Shown here one piece after another: positions 43,905 to 52,300 of a DNA stretch of 64,000 bases. The DNA comes from Euryarchaeota archaeon UBA125 (GTDB taxonomy: Archaea > Thermoplasmatota > Poseidoniia > Poseidoniales > Thalassarchaeaceae): NCBI GenBank assembly GCA_002502625.1, contig DAPV01000035.1, positions 425 through 64,424 of the forward strand, given 5' to 3'. Position 1 is the first letter of the stretch; each line of letters begins with the position of its first letter. The notes beneath the pieces are model-generated. The model saw nothing but the letters and a program-made list of their open reading frames with translations, did no database searches and was not told the DNA's origin. Position numbers and translations under genes: made by a program.

Positions 43905-44432
43905 ATGGGTTCTGATAAAGCCAGTCTTCTTCTAGATGAGAAAATGTTGATCGAGATTGTTGTTGATAATCTCCAAGAAGGAGGTTTTTCTCAAATTGTT
44001 GTGTCTGTAAGAGATTCTAAACAATCAGAATGGATAAAAAATATTTTTAAAAATAATGTCAGGACAGTGATTGATTCACATGATTCAAATGGGATTTGGG
44101 ATGTGCTAAAATTTTCACTTCCTAGTAATGAAATTGTACAAATTATCTCTGTTGATTCTCCGTGGTTTGATGGTAAATCTATACGACAATTAACAAATAT
44201 TTTGAAGAAGAATCAAGAAAAAATAGGGGTTGTTCCCTGGAGTAAAGATGGTCCTGAACCATTGTTAATGCAAGTAAACTCATCAAATTTATTAGAAATA
44301 ATGTCAAATTCAAAACCAATGCCATTAAGAAAATTTGTAGATTCTAATAATTTTAGAAAATTAAACTGGAAAGAATTGACAAATCCAAATGCTCTGAAAA
44401 ACCTCAATTATCCAGATGATTTTCCAAACTAA
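43905..44432 (+). CDS. MobA-like nucleotidyltransferase with damaged or unusual start
   Basis: A MobA/IspD-like nucleotidyltransferase (molybdenum cofactor guanylyltransferase family). The annotated ATG at 43905 lies inside the signature loop: the frame upstream encodes DLIQGLILAGGLSTR and then MGSDKA, so the true N-terminus begins near 43860. However, no ATG, GTG or TTG is in that frame between the TGA at 43845-43847 and 43905. The GTG at 43858 is out of frame by one base, as if one T were missing from GTGATTT. Either a base is absent in the assembly, or the start is non-canonical, or the gene is decaying. IISVDSPWFDGKS is retained. It overlaps purN by 29 bases at the 3' ends. Confidence 0.7.
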   Translation: MGSDKASLLLDEKMLIEIVVDNLQEGGFSQIVVSVRDSKQSEWIKNIFKNNVRTVIDSHDSNGIWDVLKFSLPSNEIVQIISVDSPWFDGKSIRQLTNILKKNQEKIGVVPWSKDGPEPLLMQVNSSNLLEIMSNSKPMPLRKFVDSNNFRKLNWKELTNPNALKNLNYPDDFPN

Positions 44433-45078
44433 TTATTTCTCCATTAATCAAACGAATCTTCCCCTTTGAAAAGTCATCAATTATTTTGGGGTATAATTTG
44501 TGTTCTACAATCTTCACTCTTTCCTGTAATGATTCCAATGTATCATTGGGAAAAACTGGCACGGTTGATTGTTCAATAATTGCACCTGTATCCATGCCAG
44601 AATCAACAAAATGAACTGTACATCCAGATTCTTTTTCTTGAGAAGAAAGAACTTCTTGATGGGAATAAGCTCCAGGGAATTTCGGTAATAATGAAGGGTG
44701 AATATTCAAAATTTTACCTTCCCATTTTGAAACAAAATTAGGAGTTAGAATTCTCATATAACCTGAGAGGATAATTGCCTCAACATGATTCTCAATAAGT
44801 TTTGATTGGACTAATTCCTCGTGCATTAATCGTCTTGAAATAGAATCAAAATTTCCTTTAGGTAAAGGGATGCAAAGAGAAAAAATGTCATATTCTTCGG
44901 CAATTGAAAGTCCTTTAGCTTCAGAACGGTCACTAAGAACAATAACGGTACTATGGCAGCATGTTTTTTTGTGTTCAGTATGTTCTAATAATGCCTTCAT
45001 TCCGGAACCACTCCCTGAAATCATTACTGCTAATCTCAATGGATCTGTAGGTGTTCCGACCCTGAGAGACATGTACAT
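44404..45078 (-). CDS. purN: Phosphoribosylglycinamide formyltransferase
   Basis: Transfers formyl from 10-formyl-THF to GAR in purine synthesis. Signatures: the substrate loop LAVMISGSGSGMKALLEH, the segment NIHPSLLPKFPGAYSHQEVL with the catalytic His, and HFVDSGMDTGAIIEQ with the catalytic Asp. The ATG at 45078 gives 225 residues; the open frame extends upstream to 45183 but that part has a hydrophobic segment unlike the family and would overlap the divergent DUF454 gene. Its 3' end overlaps the MobA-like gene. The purH gene is nearby on the same strand, though not adjacent. Confidence 0.9.
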   Translation of the reverse strand: MYMSLRVGTPTDPLRLAVMISGSGSGMKALLEHTEHKKTCCHSTVIVLSDRSEAKGLSIAEEYDIFSLCIPLPKGNFDSISRRLMHEELVQSKLIENHVEAIILSGYMRILTPNFVSKWEGKILNIHPSLLPKFPGAYSHQEVLSSQEKESGCTVHFVDSGMDTGAIIEQSTVPVFPNDTLESLQERVKIVEHKLYPKIIDDFSKGKIRLINGEIISLENHLDN

Positions 45079-45164
45079 TGGATAGGGGGGTAGCGCTTGA
45101 GCATATTCACAAATCAATACGATTATACATATCATTAAACCCAAAAAAAAATGAGGACCTGTTG

Positions 45165-45659
45165 ATGCAGCGCTTGGAAACAATCGATGCGGTTGTAGAG
45201 CGTTATTCTGTTACGAGTAGTAAAATGAAAAGCCGAATCTATGTTACGTTAGGCATAATTTTTCTTGTTTTCGCCATTATTGGAATCTGGGTTCCAGGTT
45301 GGCCTTCAGTTTCATGGGCTGTCCCTGCAGCATTTCTATTCTCATTATCTAATGAACGATTGTTTCGATGGACTCTATCGAATCGATTTTTTGGACCAAC
45401 TTTGTTCGAATATTATGCAACTGGAAAAACACTTCCTTCTCATGTAAAATTCATAATAATAGGGATGATAGGACTAATGTCTACAATTTCTGCATTCTTT
45501 GTTTGGAGTGTGTCTACAAAGGGAGACAATGGAAATCTGCTAAATCCTTCATCATGGACTGGTGCAGATGAATTTGCAGCAGGTTCAATCACTATTTTAG
45601 TCGTAGGCTTCATCGGAATCATTTACATTCTTAGGCGGGTAAAAACCAGAATTAATTGA
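45165..45659 (+). CDS. DUF454 (YbaN-like) membrane protein
   Basis: A DUF454/YbaN-type inner-membrane protein, 164 residues with four hydrophobic helices. Family hallmarks are GIWVPGWPSVSWAVPAAFLFSLSNERLFRWTLSNRFFGPTLFEYY and TLPSHVKFIIIG. Function of the family is unknown; in many bacteria it lies near purine or dnaX genes. I start at the ATG at 45165, preceded by GAGGACC. An open frame reaches upstream to 45078, overlapping the purN start region, but is less likely. Confidence 0.8.
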   Translation: MQRLETIDAVVERYSVTSSKMKSRIYVTLGIIFLVFAIIGIWVPGWPSVSWAVPAAFLFSLSNERLFRWTLSNRFFGPTLFEYYATGKTLPSHVKFIIIGMIGLMSTISAFFVWSVSTKGDNGNLLNPSSWTGADEFAAGSITILVVGFIGIIYILRRVKTRIN

Positions 45660-45661
45660 AA

Positions 45662-46087
45662 TTATTCACTTTCTGTCAGAATTATGGGTTCGGGTAAAAT
45701 ATTCAAATCTTCGGAAGATTTTGACCCTCGAAAATAGTCCCAAGCAGCAAATGGAAGGCTCCAGAAAGCGCCCCCTACTGCTGCTATTGGAATCAATACT
45801 AGCCACTCAGGTCCCATGTCTGGTCCACCAAAGACTGCTCCGAAGACTGGAAAAATGAATGTTACAAATGCAACGGGAATCAGGTGGACTAGGCTGACCT
45901 CGTTCGGTTTGGCTCGCTTAAGAATGAAGGGTGGAATGAGAATCACTGCAAGGAGTGAAAGCATTGCAAATACGAAATCAACGCCGTCAGTCAAACCAAT
46001 GATAACGTTGAGAATCATCAGGATTGCCATCATTGCACCATTCACAGAGCCAAACAATAGGATGCTTTTCCAGCTCATGCCCACCAC
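45662..46087 (-). CDS. Small membrane protein
   Basis: A 141-residue membrane protein with four hydrophobic helices (residues 8-28, 38-55, 67-82, 92-112). It includes PVFGAVFGGPDMG in the loop between helices 3 and 4. It is not recognised as a known family. Its ATG overlaps the purH stop by one base, so it is translationally coupled to purH. Its stop lies two bases from that of the DUF454 gene. Confidence 0.6.
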   Translation of the reverse strand: MVGMSWKSILLFGSVNGAMMAILMILNVIIGLTDGVDFVFAMLSLLAVILIPPFILKRAKPNEVSLVHLIPVAFVTFIFPVFGAVFGGPDMGPEWLVLIPIAAVGGAFWSLPFAAWDYFRGSKSSEDLNILPEPIILTESE

Positions 46088-47706
46088 TAATGTCTGAATA
46101 GTCGTGTACCTGTGAACAACATAGTCATTTTGTGTTCATCAGCAGCATTTATGACTTCTTGATCACGAATACTTCCACCTGGTTGTACTACAGATGTGAT
46201 CCCAATCTCATAACTTGTATCAATTCCATCTCTGAACGGGAAAAATGCATCAGATACCATCATCGCGCCCTTAGCACGTTCGCCTGCACGTCGAGCTGCT
46301 ATTCTGACGGCTTCTACGCGGCTCGTTTGACCTGGCCCTATTCCTACTGTTGCAAAACCTGTTTCAGTTGGTTGAATAAAAATTACACAATTACTCTTGA
46401 CTTGAGCACAAACTGCAACACCAAATCTTGCCAAGTCAACTTGGTTTGGATTCGCTTGTTCCTTCGTTACACATTTGACTTGAGACCAATCAATCATAGG
46501 AGCTCCTTCTGTTTGCGCCAACCATCCACCATCAATTTCACGAAAGTGAGTTTGCATTTTTAGTGGCGTCATATTTTCTAGAGTTAGCATCCTACGATTC
46601 TTCTTCAGGGATAATACCTCTAATGCCCCATCTTCATACTGAGGGGCAATAATGCACTCAACAAAATGATCTCCAATCCTTTCTGCTGTCGCTTTAGTTA
46701 CTGGCGTATTGAATGCAATAACACAACCAAAAGCAGATTCTGGATCACTTGCTAATGCATCATCCCAAGCAGATATCTGACTGGTTGAAACTGCAACGCC
46801 ACACGCATTAGTATGTTTTATTATTACACAACAATGAGGCCATTCAGACCACTCTGGACCTATATGAGATCGGCAAAAACGTAGTGCTGCATCTAAATCC
46901 AAATAATTGTTGAATGAAAGATCTTTGCCCCCATGTTGTTCAGCCGCTGCTAATCCATGTGATGATTCACCAACGACGTTTGTTGGATAAAATGCTGCAG
47001 GTTGATGTGGATTTTCACCATATCTTAGGGGATTTTTCATTCCTCCTGAAATTAGGAGTTTCTCAGGTAAAACTTCAGAGGTAGCAGGTTCGAGGGATTC
47101 TAATCTAGTTGCCAATGTATTAGCAAGCGCTACATCATATGCAGCTGTTCTTTGGTATGCGGTTAATGCTAATCTTTGCCTAGTTGACAAATTTATTCCA
47201 CTTGGACTACCATCTGCTTCTTCTAATAAATCCAAAATATCGTTATAATCATCAGGATTTGTAATGATAAGTACATCTTGATGAGACTTGGCTGATGCTC
47301 TGACAAGAGTAGGCCCACCTATATCGATCATTTCGATCAATTCTTCTTCACTAACTGGGGGATCTCTTGCTGCTACTTCTTCAAAAGGATACAAATTAAC
47401 CGCAACTAAGTCTATCCTCGGATATCCTAACTCATCAAGTGTGGTCATATCTTCAGAATTATTACCTCTGGCAAGGATTGCTGCGTGTATTGCCGGATGA
47501 AGTGTTTTGACTCTCCCATTGAAAACTTCTGGATGCCCAGTAACTTCTGTAACATCTGTAACATTTACTCCTTTTTCTCTCAATAGTTTAGCAGTCCCTC
47601 CAGTGGAGAGAATTTCCCAACCAAAATCTGTCAATTTTTTAGCGAAATCAGATATTCCGGCCTTGTCAAATACGCTGATCAATGCTCGAGGAGATTCGTC
47701 CTTCAC
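46087..47706 (-). CDS. purH: Bifunctional AICAR transformylase / IMP cyclohydrolase
   Basis: Catalyses the last two steps of purine synthesis. The first 200 residues are the IMP cyclohydrolase (MGS-like) domain, with EILSTGGTAKLLREKG and KTLHPAIHAAILAR. The rest is the AICAR formyltransferase domain, with KHTNACGVAVS, GPGQTSRVEAVRIA and SDAFFPFRDGID. At 539 residues it is normal bacterial-type length. Many archaea use PurP/PurO instead, so bacterial-type PurH here indicates ancient transfer, as known in other Thermoplasmatota. purN lies downstream. The active-site residues are retained. Confidence 0.95.
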   Translation of the reverse strand: MKDESPRALISVFDKAGISDFAKKLTDFGWEILSTGGTAKLLREKGVNVTDVTEVTGHPEVFNGRVKTLHPAIHAAILARGNNSEDMTTLDELGYPRIDLVAVNLYPFEEVAARDPPVSEEELIEMIDIGGPTLVRASAKSHQDVLIITNPDDYNDILDLLEEADGSPSGINLSTRQRLALTAYQRTAAYDVALANTLATRLESLEPATSEVLPEKLLISGGMKNPLRYGENPHQPAAFYPTNVVGESSHGLAAAEQHGGKDLSFNNYLDLDAALRFCRSHIGPEWSEWPHCCVIIKHTNACGVAVSTSQISAWDDALASDPESAFGCVIAFNTPVTKATAERIGDHFVECIIAPQYEDGALEVLSLKKNRRMLTLENMTPLKMQTHFREIDGGWLAQTEGAPMIDWSQVKCVTKEQANPNQVDLARFGVAVCAQVKSNCVIFIQPTETGFATVGIGPGQTSRVEAVRIAARRAGERAKGAMMVSDAFFPFRDGIDTSYEIGITSVVQPGGSIRDQEVINAADEHKMTMLFTGTRLFRH

Positions 47707-47756
47707 GATGTATCCCCTTACATGGGCTGAGACTCAAGACCATGAAGATTCGTAAG

Positions 47757-49346
47757 TCAATCACCGCGGGCTGAAATAACTTGATCTATACGAAGAAGGC
47801 CACACGCAGCCTCAGTTGCTCCAATTATTCCATTAAGAATTGTTTCTGCAGGATGGACTATTGAGGAATCAATAATTTCCACCTTTCCATTTTCATTTAT
47901 TCCCCAATTATCCTTCCCATTAGTTGCTGCACGAAGAGATAATACAGTATCTAAAACATCTACTCCAGCATTTTCAATAAGAGTAGATGGAATTACTTCT
48001 AATGCTCGAGAAAAGGCCTCCATTGCTAAACGTGCACGATTTGAATGTTGTTCCGATGCTGTTCTAATGCTTGATGATAATGTGGCATATACTGACCCTC
48101 CACCGGGGACTATTTTACCTGAATTAACAACAAGTGTTGTACTACGAATAGCATCATGTAATCCTCTAATCACTTCTTCACCTGCAGTTCCTTCAACTCC
48201 TCCGACTAGAATTGTAGCTACATTAGATGAATTTCCTCCAAGTATTGTAATCTCATCTTCAACTCTATCAGTTGATGATTTTCTAAGGCAATTTATTTCT
48301 TTAGCAAAACCAATATCTGTATTATCTAAATGATGAATGCTTGATGCAATTGTAGAACCAGTTGAAGATGCCAAATTCCTCAATTCAGATTCATCGAATT
48401 CACCGGCCACAAATATTTCCTTATCTGCTAAATGGTGAAGGATATCTGGATCTATTTCTCCGCCTGCGATAATCGCTCGAATCTCTAAATCGACTAATTT
48501 TTCAACCAATGAAGTTCGAAGTTTTTCTTGTTCCTCAATAAATTGAGATAATTGATCTGGATTTTGAACTTCAATCTCAGCATCTCTAGTCAAACTGCGA
48601 GGAGACAAATCGCCACTAATCACTGCAATTCGAGAATTCTCATGTTTCCCTTCTAACCTATCTAGTAAAACTCGACGACGAACAATAATTCCTTGAATAA
48701 CACAGCTATCGTTTAATCCTCCAGTTCCTTGGAGATACATGGATATATCTTCAGAATTTGCATGGGTTTTACCATCAACTAAACGAGATATCTGAATTGT
48801 TGCTACTGAAGCCAAAGAAGAAAATAATGCAATATTTTGATCTGCTGACTTTCCTCGAAGAGCTGTGTTAGCAATTGATTCCAGTACTTTCTGATCCTCG
48901 GAATTTATCGAGGTACTACAACTAGAAATTTCATTCTCAACAATCTCTAATGCAGCTAAAAAGCCATCAACAATAGTTAGAGGATGTAGGCCCATTCGAA
49001 TCAAACGATCGGCTTCTGCAAGTAATTCTCCACAAAATAGTAGACTACGAGTTACTCCATCACCACAAGCATTCTCTTGAGATTCGGCCAAACTAACAAA
49101 TGCCTTAGCTGCTGGATGTTTTACCATCAATTCAGCAACAATTTTTGCACCGTCGTTTGTTACTGCAGTAGTACCGTCGGTTTTGTATAGCATTTTATCC
49201 AAACCTCTAGGACCAAAAGTTGGTTTCAGAATATCAGCAAAAGCACGTGCTGCTGCTATCATTTTCTCCTGAACTGCTGTTCCACCAGAGATAGTAGTCT
49301 CTGGGCGAACAATAACTACAGGGGGGGTCCCTTCACCTTCGGACAT
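47757..49346 (-). CDS. Divergent thermosome subunit (group II chaperonin)
   Basis: A group II chaperonin of 529 residues. Recognisable elements are FGPRGLDKMLYKTDGTTAVTNDGAKI, HPAAKAFVSLAESQENACGDGVTRSLLFCGELL and VPGGGSVYATLSSS. The ATP-site motif, GDGTTTA in canonical subunits, is GDGVTRS here. The start corrects to the ATG at 49346 (MSEGEGTPP); an ATG at 49382 would add 12 residues. The usual Gly/Met-rich C-terminal tail is missing. The catalytic Asp of GDG is kept. It may be a specialised subunit in a hetero-oligomeric thermosome or a low-activity paralogue. The large surface-protein gene lies just upstream on the same strand. Confidence 0.85.
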   Translation of the reverse strand: MSEGEGTPPVVIVRPETTISGGTAVQEKMIAAARAFADILKPTFGPRGLDKMLYKTDGTTAVTNDGAKIVAELMVKHPAAKAFVSLAESQENACGDGVTRSLLFCGELLAEADRLIRMGLHPLTIVDGFLAALEIVENEISSCSTSINSEDQKVLESIANTALRGKSADQNIALFSSLASVATIQISRLVDGKTHANSEDISMYLQGTGGLNDSCVIQGIIVRRRVLLDRLEGKHENSRIAVISGDLSPRSLTRDAEIEVQNPDQLSQFIEEQEKLRTSLVEKLVDLEIRAIIAGGEIDPDILHHLADKEIFVAGEFDESELRNLASSTGSTIASSIHHLDNTDIGFAKEINCLRKSSTDRVEDEITILGGNSSNVATILVGGVEGTAGEEVIRGLHDAIRSTTLVVNSGKIVPGGGSVYATLSSSIRTASEQHSNRARLAMEAFSRALEVIPSTLIENAGVDVLDTVLSLRAATNGKDNWGINENGKVEIIDSSIVHPAETILNGIIGATEAACGLLRIDQVISARGD

Positions 49347-49385
49347 ACAATTACCAATTCTCCCGACTAAGACATGTTTCAAGAA

Positions 49386-52300
49386 TCATTCCGAAGCCCA
49401 AATTGCCCAAGGTTCTCCAGAATCTGGCTTGCGATAATAATTAATTCCGCTACCTTCTGGCCATTCTAGCCATTCAAATCCATGTTCATCGATAGTTCCA
49501 GCAATATCATCAGAAGGTGTTAATTCAGCTTCTGGAGGTTCTATCTCCGATTGCTCTAATTCTGTATTGGTTTCTTCAATTAATTCTTCTTCAAAAATTG
49601 ATTTTTCATCTACCTCAAATGGTGATGTTGGATTATGATCTTCTGATCTTCTAGATATTACAGTACTTAATTGAATTAAGAAAATTGCAGCTAATAGACC
49701 AATAACTGCTATCTCAATTATTGGGAAAGTAAATCCAGATTCATCACTAGTTTCCTCTAAATCAGATAATTCATTATTCGTTTCATTTTGTTCATTAGGA
49801 ATATTGGTTTCATTGACATAAGTCATATTCTGAAATGTTTCATTTTCAAAAGTTGTTGATGTAGAGTTTGCATATGTATTATTTTCATATGTATTATTCA
49901 AAAATTCATTTTGTGTTTCATTTTCATATGTATTGTTGATGAATGTTTCATTTTCATATGTATTATTGACATATGTATTGTTAACATACGTATTATTCAC
50001 AACAGTAGATCCTCCATCATTTGTTGAATCATCAGGATTTTGTCCAGGAGCGCAGCCATTGGAATTAGCAGATGCGCCTAATGGTGTTCTAGAACAACGA
50101 TCATTTAGATCTCCTACTCCATCTCCATCATCATCCCAATCTTCGTTCCAATCATGACAGCCGTCGGAATCGAAATCAATTGATGGGTTTGTCTTCCAGC
50201 CATCAATTCCTTTGGGACAATTATCATCAATATCTGGAATGCCGTCGGAATCATCATCAGTATCTTCATCTGAATCGTGACAGCCGTCTCCATCATAATC
50301 TGTTACAGAGCCCGATCTCCAATCTACAGTCCCATTGGGGCAGAAATCATCAACATCAGGGAAGTCATCGTTGTCATCATTGTCATCTTCCTCCAAATCA
50401 TGACAACCGTCACCATCATTATCTGATGTTGTAGATGATGTCCAGCCAGTCTTTCCAGTTGCACAATCGTCTACATGGTCATCGATTGAGTCGCCATCAT
50501 CATCATCATCTTCCAAAATATCATGACAACCGTCACCATCAAGATCTGTTGAAGGTGAAGATGTCCACCCTGTAACTCCAAGGGGACATGAATCCGGAGT
50601 ATCATAAATTAAATCGTTATCGTCATCATTATCTTCTGTTGAATCCTTACATCCATCATTATCATGATCAGTAGCATTGGAAGAGGTCCAATTTAGAGCA
50701 CCGTACAAACATGAATCTGAGGAATCTAATATGCTGTCGTTATCATCGTCATCATCTTCTACAGTATCTGAACATCCGTCGCTATCAAAATCTGTAAATG
50801 CCGATGATATCCAACCAAAAGACCCCATTGGGCAAGAATCAGACTGATCTGGGATACCATCTCCATCATCATCTGAGTCGCAAATATCTCCAATCCCATC
50901 TGATTCATAATCTGCTTGTATAGGGTTGTAAATAGTCTGACAATTATCTCTATTGTTTGTTATACCATCAGCATCTTGATCTGCACTCATTCGAGAAATA
51001 AATAGATCACTACCATCTGAAGATGTCAAAGAATCTAAACCAAATTGTCTGGGTCCTCCGTTATCATACAATATCTCTCCAGCAACCTCAATTGAACCAT
51101 TTGCAGCTGGAACAACTGCTCTGATGTTTACTGGGCCAGTGGGTTGTTGGGCCCATGACCAAGTTCCTTGGTCTGAGGCCATAGCAACAAACCCAGTTCC
51201 TGCATTAGATAAGGTGGTTAAACCAACACTAATGACTCCAGTTTTTTTGCCTACTCCTACTATACTGCCATTACCAACAAAACGGACATCATACAGATGA
51301 TCATCAGAAGTTCCACCTAATGCAATAGACCAGCCCCATCCAACATTAGAATGATTCCACATTGCAATATAGCCGTCATCGTTTCCACCAGAATTGACAG
51401 AACAACAACCAGAAAAAGAAACTGAATTTTCAAAATAACCTCCAATTACGACATCTCCATTAGATCTTACATCCATCGATTGGACATGATTACAACTATT
51501 TCCAGAAGTACAATCAGGTCTATCCCAAAGATGCATTGTACCGTTTTGATACAAACGAACTAAAGCACCAGCAGAACTACCACTGATAGAATAACTAGTT
51601 CCTCCTGGTGTAGTATATGTGTCACTTCTAGTCCAAAATACCACACCACCATCTGGATGGCCGGCCATTGCATCTAGAGATGGTGAATTGTGACTTCCAT
51701 CAGTTCGGAAAACGTTGTTCCAGCCATTTGTAGTATTTCTTTGAGCAAAACAAATACGATTATCACTTCCAAAGGAGTATGATTGGCCGACGATAGTAAC
51801 AGTATAACTGCAAGCACCTGTTACCCAAAGATCGCCATTTCCATCTATTGCAGTTTCAAAATATGCTGCCCAAGATTTGGACATTCCTGAAATTTGATCA
51901 ATAGATGACCATGAACTAGATGTCGGATTCCAACTTAAAACATAAAAATTCGAAGAAGTGCTTATTCTAGAATAACCTGGAACATCCAAGAATCCGTTAG
52001 GTTGTACTGTAATCCAAATCGTTCCGTTTGGAGCAACTGACATTGAAAGGCCTTGTTTCTGAAGGTCAGAATTCCATTCAGTTTGGAATGAAAAACGATC
52101 TAAATCGGTCCATGCCCCAGTTTCATTGAATATTCCTAACCACACATTTTCATCATTGGTCGCACCAGATGTTAAATTTCCAAATCTAAGTCCTTGAGAT
52201 TCTCCATGAATTAATACTGCAGTATGTGTAGAATTTATTCTCTCTAGATCAATCACAGTTTCTGTATTTGAAAATCCAATTTCTTCCTTTACATAATGTG

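Noticed and set aside
45079..45183. Upstream extension of purN with a hydrophobic segment
   Set aside because: PurN is cytosolic; the extension would overlap the divergent DUF454 start region and does not resemble the family.
46132..46563. Plus-strand frame of 143 codons opposite purH
   Set aside because: Cys/Ser/Tyr-rich shadow of a well-conserved minus-strand gene.
49780..50990. Repetitive DNA that could be mistaken for a CRISPR array
   Set aside because: The units lack regular spacers and are in frame; they encode thrombospondin type 3 repeats and NNTY/NET stalk repeats.
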